From: Methanoregula sp.
GTDB taxonomy: Archaea; Halobacteriota; Methanomicrobia; Methanomicrobiales; Methanospirillaceae
Length of the DNA: 64,000 nucleotides
Direction: 5' to 3'
Assembly: GCF_028712425.1 (NCBI RefSeq)
Contig: NZ_JAQTQD010000008.1
Location: 1 to 64,000 of the forward strand
The position numbers and the translations under genes are program-made. Shown here one piece after another: positions 16,648 to 25,332 of the stretch. The notes beneath the pieces are model-generated. The model saw only the letters and a program-made list of their open reading frames with translations, had not been told where the DNA came from and made no database searches. Positions within the stretch are counted from its first letter, which is position 1. Each line of letters opens with the position of its first letter.

Positions 16648-17571
16648 TCAGGTCTCCGGGGTCATTGTGCTGATCATGACGACAAATGCCAGGCTGCCAA
16701 ACGGTATCATGATATAGACGATGGCATAGAGAAACATCGGCTTGTTGTCACCCGATAGTACGGACATGATGGACTGGAGGATGATCAAAAAGAGCGTCCC
16801 TGCCACCATTGCCGTGACATACGATTCTGCAATCAGGGCTAAAAAATCGAGGAACTGCTTCTGTGTCTGCCGGTTCTCGAGGGCATACTGGTCCGCCTTG
16901 GTCCGGAAATAATCTGTCAGGTTGCCCCCGCTCGAGATGCTCGCCATTGCGCCCTGCAAGAACTCCTTCATCCGCTTGCTGGGAGTGCTTGCCGAAACGA
17001 GGCGCAGGGCATCGATTAAGTCCCTCCCGAAGATATCGATCTCCCGGGCAACATACCGGGCCTCGACCGAACTCTCACCATAGATGGGGCTGTCCCCAAG
17101 AAGCCGGAAGACTTCAGCCGGGGTGATGCCTGCTGTCGACATCGATGTGACGTAGTTGATCGCGTACGGAAGGCTTGCATCGATCTTGCGCTGCCGGTTG
17201 CCTGCCTCGATGCCAGGATACATCAGGAATGCTGCAAACGTGAGACCCCCAAAGACCAGAAGCGAGAAGACCGTGATGACGATGGTCCCGATGATGAGGC
17301 TGTGCTGCGAGAGGACGAGGACAAAATCCGGGACAGCACCCTTGTACTGGATCAGGTTCGGGAGCTTAAGAAGCCAGGTGACAAGGCCGATCACGGCTGC
17401 CATGCAGATTCCGACGAGAATTGCACTGACAACAGCGGTGGAGAGGTACACTTCGAACGGTGTCTTGAACCGGGCCGAGATCAGGTCGTTTTTCAGCTGG
17501 GCGTAATCGTTTCGCTTCGCCTTCATCCGGTTGCCAAGCAGGTTGAAGCAGAACCGCTCGAAACTATTCAT
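16648..17571 (-). CDS. Type II/IV secretion F-family membrane protein (TadB/ArlJ-like), first copy
   Basis: This 307-residue protein has the same layout as its neighbour: two N-terminal membrane helices (about 40-115), a T2SSF domain with SLPYAINYVTSMSTAGI and GRDLIDALRLVSAS, and two C-terminal helices. Two different F proteins in tandem are typical of Tad-like and several archaeal pilus systems. Its start lies eight bases inside the end of the ATPase gene, indicating coupled translation. Confidence 0.86.
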   Translation of the reverse strand: MNSFERFCFNLLGNRMKAKRNDYAQLKNDLISARFKTPFEVYLSTAVVSAILVGICMAAVIGLVTWLLKLPNLIQYKGAVPDFVLVLSQHSLIIGTIVITVFSLLVFGGLTFAAFLMYPGIEAGNRQRKIDASLPYAINYVTSMSTAGITPAEVFRLLGDSPIYGESSVEARYVAREIDIFGRDLIDALRLVSASTPSKRMKEFLQGAMASISSGGNLTDYFRTKADQYALENRQTQKQFLDFLALIAESYVTAMVAGTLFLIILQSIMSVLSGDNKPMFLYAIVYIMIPFGSLAFVVMISTMTPET

Positions 17572-19873
17572 AGAGGTCCTTCCTCACTTTCTCAATAACC
17601 GTCTCAGGGTCGCGGTGGTAGGAGATGAGGGTCTTTGCCACATCCTTGTAATGGCGGATCTTCTTGATGCGCATCCACTCGAGGACTTCCTGCCTGCGCT
17701 TGAGCTCTTCCCGCATCCGTCCCTCATCCCAGCCTTTGGCCTCCATGATCTCTTCGAGAAGGTAGGACTTGCCGGAGTAGGTGTGCTCGTCCGTGGCTGA
17801 CCGCCACTTGAAGACCTCGTTTGTGATCAGCTCGTTTGTCCTCGGGTCGATATCGAGGATCTCGACGATCTGCTTGTTCCGCCGGATACGTTTACCGCCG
17901 ACCCGTGCCTGAACCTGCACGCAGATGAAGTCCAGCGCCGAGAGCATGTTCCGCGGCACGTCCATGGGCGGGTTCTCGATACGGTGGACAACACTGGCCA
18001 CCGAGTCGGCGTGGGTGGTGGAGTACGTAACGTGGCCCGTGCTCATGGCCTGGAAGAGGGTCTGGCACTCCTTGCCACGGACTTCGCCCACGATGATGTA
18101 CTCGGGCCGCTGCCTCATGGCCGCACGGAGGAGCTCGTACATGTTGATTTCGCCCCGGCCCGCCGTATCGAACGAATCGCGGGTCACGCTCGGGATCCAG
18201 TTCGGGTGCGGGAGTTTCACTTCGCGGGTATCTTCGAGCGAGACGATCTTGGCCATGGGCGGGATGAAGAGCGAGATCGCGTTCAAGGCCGTGGTCTTCC
18301 CTGATGCCGTCCCCCCGGCAAAGATGGCCGACTTCCCGTTTTCCACGGCAAGCCAGATGTACGCGATCGAGAGCGGTGCAAAGGTGTGCCACTCGATCAG
18401 GTCGGTTGGCGTGATCGGCTCGTCCTTGAACTTACGGATGGTGAACGTGGACCCGTGGGCCGTCACTTCCGTCCCGAGAGTCATCTGGATACGGGAACCG
18501 TCCTGCATGCTTGCATCGAGGATCGGCTCCGCGATGGAGATGTACTTCCCGGCCCGCTGCGCGAGTTTTGTCACAAACGAGTCCAGTTCCTCGGCAGAAT
18601 GGTAGGCAAGCGTGGTCTTCATCGACTCGTAGCTGGAATGGAACGCGAAGATCGGCGTGTGGACGCCGTCGCACGAGATATCCTCGATGTACTTGTCGTG
18701 CATGACGGAGTCAATGATACCGTCGCCCAGGAAGTCCTTGTGCATGTTGTAGTGCAGCTTCTCCTTCTGCACGGGAGTGAGCCGGATGCCATAATCCTGG
18801 AGGACTTCATTGGTCGCCTCGCGGAGTTTCTTTCGTGCTTCATCACGGGTGATGTCCTTGGTGTTGATATCAAGGGTCTCAAACAGGCGTTCCTTCACTT
18901 CCTTTAAGAGGTCCTTTTCCTGTTCTGCCAGCACGGGCTCGATGACGTTATACGTATACTCGTGGGTGGCATGGTCGTAGATGATCCGGACATACGCATA
19001 CGGTTCGTTGACCGGGTAGAGCTCGATCTCCTCGATGCCGGGCCGGGGCGTGAAGGAGAGGTCGACGAGCGGGCCGTGTTTTTTGGCATCGTACTCCTCC
19101 TCCTCGGTGCGGATGGCGGCAAAGAGGCTCCCGATGCTGAACTTCTTTGCTACAGGCTGAACCTTTGCCTCTCCGGCAGCAACAACATCCCCGAGATCCA
19201 GGTCCTTGAATCCCGCCTTGGAGAGTTCCTTCTTCCAGATCTCATCAAATTCATCCGGAAGGCTGCCAATCGATTGCCCGTCATAGGCACTGACACGGCT
19301 GTGGAGCTTGAGTTCTTCGACCTCGAAGGTCGCGCTCTTCGGGAGGATCAGGCCGGAGATGTCGGTGATCTGGTCCACGGAGATGATCTTCTCATCGGCA
19401 TCCGTTCCCGGCTCAGACGGGGGCTGCCGGGCAGGATCTGCGGGTACCGTGGGCTTTGGCCTCTTCCTCCACAGGGATCCCCGGGGATCCTCGTCAATAA
19501 TCTCGACAACCGGTTCAGCGGCAGGCGGGAGATCGGGAGATACCGGGGCAGGCGGCTCCTCTTCTTCCAGCAGGTCATCAAGGGTTACCACCGGAGGTGC
19601 CTGTTGGTCTTCCTTCGGTTCTGCCGGTGGAATGATGGATGCTGATGATGCAGGGGAGGGGACTGCAGCCCGCTTCTCCCCCATCCCCAGCTTCTTCATG
19701 AGGAGTGAGAAATCCCCACCGGAGGAGGCGGGTGGTTCGGCCGGTGTACTGGCCGGACTTTTCGCTGCCTCGCCGTCCTTCCCCCCCGCTGGAGGGGCCT
19801 CCTTTTTCACGGCCCCGATCTTCGTGAGCAGCCCCTCAAAATCATCAACAGGTTCATCCTCTTTGTCAGCCAT
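17564..19873 (-). CDS. Type IV pilus/archaellum-like assembly ATPase
   Basis: This is a GspE/PilT/ArlI-family hexameric ATPase of 769 residues. The C-terminal motor has Walker A GGTASGKTTA (about residue 510), the Asp box VSLEDTREV, Walker B YIIVGEVRG and the His box STTHADS. The middle is the NTD with RDEARKKLREAT. The first ~230 residues are rich in Pro, Ala, Glu and Asp and likely disordered, much longer than typical ArlI (about 550 residues), and may bind a regulator. The operon is ATPase then two F proteins; no pilin gene was seen in the window. Confidence 0.9.
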   Translation of the reverse strand: MADKEDEPVDDFEGLLTKIGAVKKEAPPAGGKDGEAAKSPASTPAEPPASSGGDFSLLMKKLGMGEKRAAVPSPASSASIIPPAEPKEDQQAPPVVTLDDLLEEEEPPAPVSPDLPPAAEPVVEIIDEDPRGSLWRKRPKPTVPADPARQPPSEPGTDADEKIISVDQITDISGLILPKSATFEVEELKLHSRVSAYDGQSIGSLPDEFDEIWKKELSKAGFKDLDLGDVVAAGEAKVQPVAKKFSIGSLFAAIRTEEEEYDAKKHGPLVDLSFTPRPGIEEIELYPVNEPYAYVRIIYDHATHEYTYNVIEPVLAEQEKDLLKEVKERLFETLDINTKDITRDEARKKLREATNEVLQDYGIRLTPVQKEKLHYNMHKDFLGDGIIDSVMHDKYIEDISCDGVHTPIFAFHSSYESMKTTLAYHSAEELDSFVTKLAQRAGKYISIAEPILDASMQDGSRIQMTLGTEVTAHGSTFTIRKFKDEPITPTDLIEWHTFAPLSIAYIWLAVENGKSAIFAGGTASGKTTALNAISLFIPPMAKIVSLEDTREVKLPHPNWIPSVTRDSFDTAGRGEINMYELLRAAMRQRPEYIIVGEVRGKECQTLFQAMSTGHVTYSTTHADSVASVVHRIENPPMDVPRNMLSALDFICVQVQARVGGKRIRRNKQIVEILDIDPRTNELITNEVFKWRSATDEHTYSGKSYLLEEIMEAKGWDEGRMREELKRRQEVLEWMRIKKIRHYKDVAKTLISYHRDPETVIEKVRKDLYE

Positions 19874-20022
19874 ACCGGATCTCCCTCTCCGAACTGTGCA
19901 TCAGACCCCGCCACCCCGTCAGCGCTACCCTGGTACAAGATATTCTGCACCCGGCTCTATGTATACTCTCTGCAAAGGAGAGGCACACCGCCGGAAGGTA
20001 CACGTTCTCCTGACAGCGGCGG

Positions 20023-20457
20023 TCAGGAGGATGAATGATCCCGCCCCCCGGAAACGCCCAATTCCTTCTGGATACCCCGGAGCAGTACCCGGATCAGCCC
20101 GAGCTGCGCATCCGAACGGGTAAGAACACAGAGCGAAAGGTCCCCGCACGGGGCGATGATGCATTTGTTCTGCCCTGTCTCAAGGATCAGCTGGTCGACG
20201 CTGCCGATTCCCAGCTCGCTGGCGACCTTTGCACCTGCTCTCAGGAAATCCTCTGCAAGTGCTGCAACGTGCTCGAAGTCCTCTTCGCCAACCGACTGTA
20301 CCGGGAATCCTTCAAAGAACGCGGACACGGCAATCACACCGGGCTGGTTGCGGATCTTCAGGAGCTGTGCCTCATCAGGCAGCCGGAGACCGCGTCCGGC
20401 CCCTTCATCCCGTGGACTCTTCATGATCTTCCGGTCGGTTCCAGCAGGAAATTCCAT
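20023..20457 (-). CDS. Roadblock/LC7-like protein
   Basis: Residues about 25-135 of this 144-residue protein have the Roadblock/LC7 pattern: a first helix and strand (LKIRNQPGVIAVSAFFEGFPV), a long helix (EHVAALAEDFLRAGAKVAS), the strand pair LILETGQNKCIIAP and LSLCVLTRS, and a last helix. Archaeal members partner small GTPases or ParA/MinD-like ATPases. An internal ATG at 20424 is an alternative start. It follows a second Roadblock gene by 18 bases; the two may form a heterodimer. It is downstream of and co-directional with no obvious promoter between. Confidence 0.75.
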   Translation of the reverse strand: MEFPAGTDRKIMKSPRDEGAGRGLRLPDEAQLLKIRNQPGVIAVSAFFEGFPVQSVGEEDFEHVAALAEDFLRAGAKVASELGIGSVDQLILETGQNKCIIAPCGDLSLCVLTRSDAQLGLIRVLLRGIQKELGVSGGRDHSSS

Positions 20458-20475
20458 ACAATGGATGGTTTTTTT

Positions 20476-20823
20476 TCAGAGAGCTGCGACAATGCGTTCC
20501 TTGTTCTTCTTCAGTTCGTACCGGATCCTTCCGATATTGGCCGTGGTGTCAGCGACTATGGCGATGAGTTCATCGGGTGAGAGGGGAGAGAGGAGGACCG
20601 GTCCCTTCTCGCACTCGACAAGCATCTGGGAGAGTTCGCCCTTGCCAAGCGAAGTTCCCATTGCTTCTGATGTGCCAAGTCCTGTTGAGGCCATGGCACC
20701 CAGTGCCTCGATATCCACCTTTCCCGAGACAGCGCTCTCGATTACAAAGCCGTCTCGTCCCACAACGACTGCAGCTGATACGCCCTCCAGCTTCAAAAAT
20801 TCCTCCAGCAATGGCTTCAGCAT
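20476..20823 (-). CDS. Roadblock/LC7 domain protein
   Basis: This 115-residue protein is one compact Roadblock/LC7 domain: LLEEFLKLEGVSAAVVVGRDGFVI, a helix with many small residues (LGAMASTGLGTSEAMG), the strand QMLVECEKGPVLLSPL and the final helix IGRIRYELKKNKE. Members act as scaffolds or GTPase-activating partners. It heads a two-gene unit with the adjacent Roadblock gene. The 260 bases before it are a divergent promoter region shared with the 21086 gene. Confidence 0.85.
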   Translation of the reverse strand: MLKPLLEEFLKLEGVSAAVVVGRDGFVIESAVSGKVDIEALGAMASTGLGTSEAMGTSLGKGELSQMLVECEKGPVLLSPLSPDELIAIVADTTANIGRIRYELKKNKERIVAAL

Positions 20824-21085
20824 GGTTCACCAGATATAAATGAATCTTTCTTGCTCTTTTCCTATTAAAACATTGGTCTTTTGTGATCGCTGAATCACAC
20901 GGCTGGATGGGTAAAATACACCAGATTTCAGGCCAGTTTGTCAATGACCGGGGACATTTTGCACCCATAACGCCTCCATTTTATTAAAACCGGAGGATAC
21001 CGGGATTATTTCCGGTAATCCTGCGATACCTCCTCCAGACGCTCAAAAAGAAACTATATAGCGGGATATCTCGTACCACTACTCA

Positions 21086-21772
21086 ATGCAGCTCCCGAGA
21101 GGCACGTTCCGGGAAATACGGAAGAAGGTCATCCTGCAGGATCTCCTCTCCGAATTCGAGGATACCCGGTTTACCGGCACCTGTGGCATTGTTGCCGGGC
21201 CGGCAACCGGTTCCTTTGTTTTCCAGAACGGGGCGTGTATCCTTGCCAGGTTCCACGGGCTGACCGGGGATGCAGCAATTCGGGAGATGCAGCAGTCTTG
21301 CCGGGATGCCGTGGATGTGATCATCTCGACACTGGACGAGCCACAAATCAGGCTCGCCCTGGAATTCAACCCGGCGTGCATTGTCCTGACCGAGCCGGTA
21401 TCGGATACCGGCAACCACCCGCCCGGGCACCAAACCGCCCCGGCCCGGACCATCCCCCCCGTGCTCCCTGCCGCTCCCGCTGCACCCGCACCATCCCGGC
21501 CGGGCAGGCGTGTCCTCATCGCGAGAGAAGAACCGTTAACAAGACAGGATGGCGGGCGGACGCCTGGTGCTCCTCCTGTCGCAGCCCGCCTGCCCCCTGA
21601 AAAACCCGTGCAGGCGATGAAGGCCGCTGATCCTGCCGCAGAGCATGAAGATATAGAGGGCGAGATCGATGCCCTTGACTCCATGGACCTCGATCTTGTC
21701 ACCTCACGGATCCGGAGTGAGTGCAAGACCCTTGTGAAGCAACTCGACCTCGATCACCTGCTCGACCGCTGA
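21086..21772 (+). CDS. Signalling-type protein with DUF2226-like N-terminus
   Basis: The first ~90 of 228 residues look like a small beta-rich PATAN/DUF2226-like domain (FTGTCGIVAGPATGSFVFQNG, then a helix GDAAIREMQQSC). A Pro/Ala-rich linker (about 110-185) separates it from a short acidic and basic helical end (DLVTSRIRSECKTLVKQLDLDHLL). The N-terminal pattern resembles that of the protein encoded at 25333-25944. It is the first gene of a probable operon with the membrane-anchored protein and MinD. The biochemical function is not known. Confidence 0.55.
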   Translation: MQLPRGTFREIRKKVILQDLLSEFEDTRFTGTCGIVAGPATGSFVFQNGACILARFHGLTGDAAIREMQQSCRDAVDVIISTLDEPQIRLALEFNPACIVLTEPVSDTGNHPPGHQTAPARTIPPVLPAAPAAPAPSRPGRRVLIAREEPLTRQDGGRTPGAPPVAARLPPEKPVQAMKAADPAAEHEDIEGEIDALDSMDLDLVTSRIRSECKTLVKQLDLDHLLDR

Positions 21773-21792
21773 ACCCCTGGAGTTGATCCCCG

Positions 21793-22383
21793 ATTACCTC
21801 TGACCTTCCCGCACCGGATATCCTCCTGTTTCTTGGAGCCGGTCTCGTCATCGTCCTAGTCATCGCCGCTATTCTCTTCCTCCGGTCCCGTGCCGGGGGA
21901 CAGGCATCATCCGGCCCTACCCGAAAGAAGGGGAAAGACGCCACACGTGTCCGAAGGCTCGATTACCAGCCTGCCGCCAGGCCTGTGACACCCATTATCC
22001 GGCTGCCAGTCCCAAGGCAGTCACCGTCCTCCCCAACACCACCCATTCCTGCGGCTGTAAGCATAGTCGATGGCAGGACCGATATCGCTGACAGCACCCG
22101 GGCGCTGGCGGAGAAGTACTCCCTTGCGGGGTTTACGCTTGCAACCACCGACGGCCTCGTCTTTTCCACGAGTGGGAACCCCACGGCATCGGAGGATGCT
22201 GCCCGGTATGGTGGAAGAGTCCCGCCGGACGGGATACCAGAGGAAGCTGGCGTCACGCTCTTTTGCCTCACCCACCAGGGCACAAGCCTTTCCGGCATCA
22301 TCCGTTCGGACCGCCCGTTGAGCGAGGATGTTGTCAGTTCCATCGGCAAGGACACCCAAGAGATTTTAAACCGGTGGATATAA
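21793..22383 (+). CDS. Membrane-anchored Roadblock-like protein with non-standard start
   Basis: From GTG 21985 the frame gives 132 residues with a Roadblock-like end (ALAEKYSLAGFTLATTDGLVF; QEILNRWI). The same frame is open upstream back to a TGA at 21784-21786 and encodes a textbook membrane helix (DILLFLGAGLVIVLVIAAIL) and a basic stop-transfer stretch (RKKGKDATRVRR). This strongly suggests the real N-terminus is upstream, yet there is no ATG, GTG or TTG. ATT 21793, ten bases after a GGAG, is the best start candidate; a sequencing error is the alternative. The product would tether the signalling complex to the membrane beside MinD. Confidence 0.6.
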   Translation: MTSDLPAPDILLFLGAGLVIVLVIAAILFLRSRAGGQASSGPTRKKGKDATRVRRLDYQPAARPVTPIIRLPVPRQSPSSPTPPIPAAVSIVDGRTDIADSTRALAEKYSLAGFTLATTDGLVFSTSGNPTASEDAARYGGRVPPDGIPEEAGVTLFCLTHQGTSLSGIIRSDRPLSEDVVSSIGKDTQEILNRWI

Positions 22384-22454
22384 CACGAATATAAGCGGAA
22401 TCCGTGACGATCCATCACGGATTACCGATCATCTCCCTTCATGTCAGGTCCCAT

Positions 22455-23252
22455 ATGGTAAAGGTTTATACAATCGCTTCCGGCAAAGGTGGGACAGGAA
22501 AGACCACCGTATCTGTCAATCTTGGTACCATGCTCGCCCAGCTCGGCAAGGAGACCTGCCTCATGGACGCCGACATCGGGATGGCAAATGTCGGGCTCAT
22601 CCTTGGCATGCAGGACGTTCCCGTAACCCTCCATGAGGTCTTAGCCGGGACTGCGGAGATCGTCGAAGCAACCTACAGCGGTCCCGCCGGCTTAAAGGTC
22701 ATCCCCAGCGGCATCTCCCTCCAGGGGTTCCAGCAGGCTGACCCGGAGAAGATTCGGGACGTCATGGGCGAACTGGTAAAAAAGTTCGAGTTCCTTTTAA
22801 TCGACGCACCAGCCGGCATCAGCAGGGATGGCGTTGTCCCCCTTGCCGTGGCTGACGAAGTTATTCTTGTCGTCAACCCGGAACTTTCCTCCATTGTCGA
22901 TGCCCTCAAGACCAAGATCCTCACCGAAGTTGTCGGGGGGCACGTCCTCGGTTGCATCATCAACCGCGTCGACCAGGAGAAGACCGATGTCATCACAAAG
23001 AAGATGGAAAAAGTCCTCGGCGTCCCGGTGATCGGGATCATCCCCGAGGACACCAACACCCGCCGGGCATCCTCGGCAAAAGTCCCGATCGTCATCAAGT
23101 TCCCGTCCTCCCCTGCATCGCTTGCCATTAAACGGATTGCTGCGGACCTTGCCGGGGTCAAAATGGCCGAGGAGAAGGCGTCCCCGACTGCGAAGGAAGG
23201 GTTCGTTGACCGGTTTACACGGGTGCTCTTCAAAAAGAAAGAGAAGCAGTAA
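22455..23252 (+). CDS. MinD/ParA-type ATPase
   Basis: The deviant Walker A KGGTGKTTVSVNLG at residues 10-23 and the switch segments LMDADIGMANVGLI and LLIDAPAGISRD define the MinD group of SIMIBI ATPases. Such ATPases position cell machinery by ATP-dependent membrane cycling. The C-terminus (about 20 residues, with FVDRFTRVLFKKKEK) is amphipathic and basic, like the MinD membrane-targeting sequence. ATG 22455 gives the canonical start; the frame is open to 22404. It follows a membrane-anchored Roadblock-like protein, so the pair may act together. Confidence 0.88.
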   Translation: MVKVYTIASGKGGTGKTTVSVNLGTMLAQLGKETCLMDADIGMANVGLILGMQDVPVTLHEVLAGTAEIVEATYSGPAGLKVIPSGISLQGFQQADPEKIRDVMGELVKKFEFLLIDAPAGISRDGVVPLAVADEVILVVNPELSSIVDALKTKILTEVVGGHVLGCIINRVDQEKTDVITKKMEKVLGVPVIGIIPEDTNTRRASSAKVPIVIKFPSSPASLAIKRIAADLAGVKMAEEKASPTAKEGFVDRFTRVLFKKKEKQ

Positions 23253-23272
23253 CCTGGCCTCTTTTAACGGTA

Positions 23273-24073
23273 TTACCGCGGTCTCATCGGCTTGATCCGG
23301 ATCTGGTCAGGCGGCTTCTCTTTTGCGTACAGGAAGACACCCAGCATCTCGTGCTTATCATCCTTGACGGGGCGGACGGTTGCAATAACGCTTCGGAGGC
23401 CCCCGTGCCTTGTCTGGAGAAGCGTGTTGGTCTCCCGCATGATGACCACCATCTGGCTGACAACCTCCGGCACCGGGTCAGGGATCTCCTTTCGCGACGA
23501 CTCGTTCAAAAGCCGCATGGTATCGCGCCAGTGGTGCATCAGGACATCGCCCGGAGAAAGGCCCAGCATCCGGAGGGCGTACGGATTGTAGAAGACGACC
23601 CGTCCCGACAGGTCAAGGATCATGACAAGATCCATGGCTGCAAGGATCGTCTTCGGGTTCCCTACGGGATACATGTCCAGGAACTTTTTCCGGATCGCAT
23701 GGTTGTACAGCGCAAGCCCCACGTTCGAGATGAGTTCCTTATCCGTAAACGGTTTGAGGATGTAACCGAGCGGCTGGGCGCCCTTTGCGCGTTCGATCAG
23801 CGTATCGTCGCAGTGAGCTGTCAGGAAGACAACCGGTACCTGGAAGAGCTGGAAGATAAACCGCGCAGCCGTGACACCATCCATCTTCCCGGCAAGGGTG
23901 ATGTCCATCAGTACAAGATCGGGCAGGAGTTCAGCCGCCATGATGATCGCTTCTTCGCCCGATGATGTCTCTCCGGCGATGACGTACTCCTTTCTCTGGA
24001 GCATGGTACTGATGAGGTTCCGGATGATCTCATCGTCCTCGACAATGAGGATCCGGGAGGCTTGCGGCGGCAT
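23273..24073 (-). CDS. Response regulator with receiver and PAS domains
   Basis: Residues about 7-120 are a receiver domain: ILIVEDDEIIRN with the acidic pair, the phospho-acceptor Asp in LVLMDITLAG at about 59, Thr in VVFLTAHCD and the Lys in LKPFTDKEL. Residues about 150-260 are a PAS domain (AMDLVMILDLSGRVVFYNPYALRMLG). There is no DNA-binding output, so it probably works through protein contacts. It is convergent with MinD and precedes nothing obvious as a cognate kinase in the window. Confidence 0.85.
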   Translation of the reverse strand: MPPQASRILIVEDDEIIRNLISTMLQRKEYVIAGETSSGEEAIIMAAELLPDLVLMDITLAGKMDGVTAARFIFQLFQVPVVFLTAHCDDTLIERAKGAQPLGYILKPFTDKELISNVGLALYNHAIRKKFLDMYPVGNPKTILAAMDLVMILDLSGRVVFYNPYALRMLGLSPGDVLMHHWRDTMRLLNESSRKEIPDPVPEVVSQMVVIMRETNTLLQTRHGGLRSVIATVRPVKDDKHEMLGVFLYAKEKPPDQIRIKPMRPR

Positions 24074-24125
24074 AATGTGTCTGAGGTTTAATAGGTTTTT
24101 TGGGAGATGTTATTAAACAGGCGGA

Positions 24126-25250
24126 TTAGGATCGGTTCGTGATGGAAAAGACGCAATGGTCGTCACCTTTAGACTTGCACCTGATCTCCTTTGCCTGTAC
24201 CTTAATCCCAAACGCTCCCTCGATGATACCGGCAAGAAGGCCTGCCGTGCAGAAACAGACGTTTTTGCCGGTGGCGCCAAAGGATTCCGACTCCACGGTG
24301 TGGGAGAGGGTGATCGTCTTGGTCTTGCTCGCTTCGTCCCACTCCTCGCTGACAAGCCTGAACCAGCCCATCTGCGCATAAAAAGCAAAGGCCATGTCAG
24401 AGAGTGTCTTCGGGTTCGTGATCCCCATCTTCTTGTAGTGCTCTACGTTCTCCTTCCCCATGTCCATGTAAGCCCGGTAGTTCACCCCGTTTGCCGGCGC
24501 CTCCCCCATCGTCTTTTTGAGCGACTGTGTCATCGACGTGAAGATGAACCGGGGCATCATGACAACCGGTTCATCGATGAGCTGGATCGTTCCCTGCAGG
24601 GGCTTGTGATCGATGAATTCAGTGATTGCCGACTCGCCCTTCACGACGGCTTCGGCCTTGAACTTCCAGCTGGGCTCCACCTGGTCGCAGACAAATTCAC
24701 AGTACGGGTCTCCCTGTGCATGGCAGCTTTTCTCCAGGCAGTACCATGTCCTGCCGGTTACCGCTTTGAGCACCCCCTCGATCCAGCCCTGGTGGATCCC
24801 GCAGACCGGCATATTCCAGTCTTTCAGGACCTCGGACTCAAAGGTCTGCTTTGTCCGGAGCACGATCCGTTTCTCACCTGCCTCCACGAGCTCCAATGGT
24901 GCGCCCCATCCCTGCTGGTGCTGGAGGGTGAAGACCAGCATCACGAACTCTGCCGGCGTGAGATCCATGCCCTGTTTTTTCAAGAAACTGGAAAGGCCCA
25001 CCGAACCCTGCCCTACTGAGCGGAAGAGTTTCCGGACTGCCTTGACCGCGAGTTTCCGGTTCAGGCTGGTCTCGTACATATCGTAGATCGCCCGCACCAG
25101 GTAATTGGGATTGCCGGCCGTCCGGACACCAAAAACCGAGTAGATCCCGGCAGCGGGATCGAGTTCGATATAGGGAGCGATCGTCTTCTCGCCCTTCATC
25201 AGCGCCTCGAAATCTTCACGCCCGATCTTCATGGGATAGTGTTCGGCCAC
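24126..25250 (-). CDS. Tandem V4R-domain protein
   Basis: The 374-residue protein appears to contain two V4R (4-vinyl reductase) small-molecule-binding domains. One is at about 70-190, ending in the Cys pattern CLEKSCHAQGDPYCEFVC. A second is at about 250-370 with CFCTAGLLAGIIEGAFG and ending CKSKGDDHCVFSI. V4R domains are ligand sensors, often with bound zinc and linked to methyltransferase or signalling partners. It neighbours the response regulator gene on the same strand, with about 50 bases between. Confidence 0.72.
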   Translation of the reverse strand: MAEHYPMKIGREDFEALMKGEKTIAPYIELDPAAGIYSVFGVRTAGNPNYLVRAIYDMYETSLNRKLAVKAVRKLFRSVGQGSVGLSSFLKKQGMDLTPAEFVMLVFTLQHQQGWGAPLELVEAGEKRIVLRTKQTFESEVLKDWNMPVCGIHQGWIEGVLKAVTGRTWYCLEKSCHAQGDPYCEFVCDQVEPSWKFKAEAVVKGESAITEFIDHKPLQGTIQLIDEPVVMMPRFIFTSMTQSLKKTMGEAPANGVNYRAYMDMGKENVEHYKKMGITNPKTLSDMAFAFYAQMGWFRLVSEEWDEASKTKTITLSHTVESESFGATGKNVCFCTAGLLAGIIEGAFGIKVQAKEIRCKSKGDDHCVFSITNRS

Positions 25251-25332
25251 GGAAAATTAAAGCATTTCGAAACGTCCGATAGGGAAAAAAAGCCTGATTT
25301 GGAAATATTTTGATTGCGTTATGTGCCAAAGG

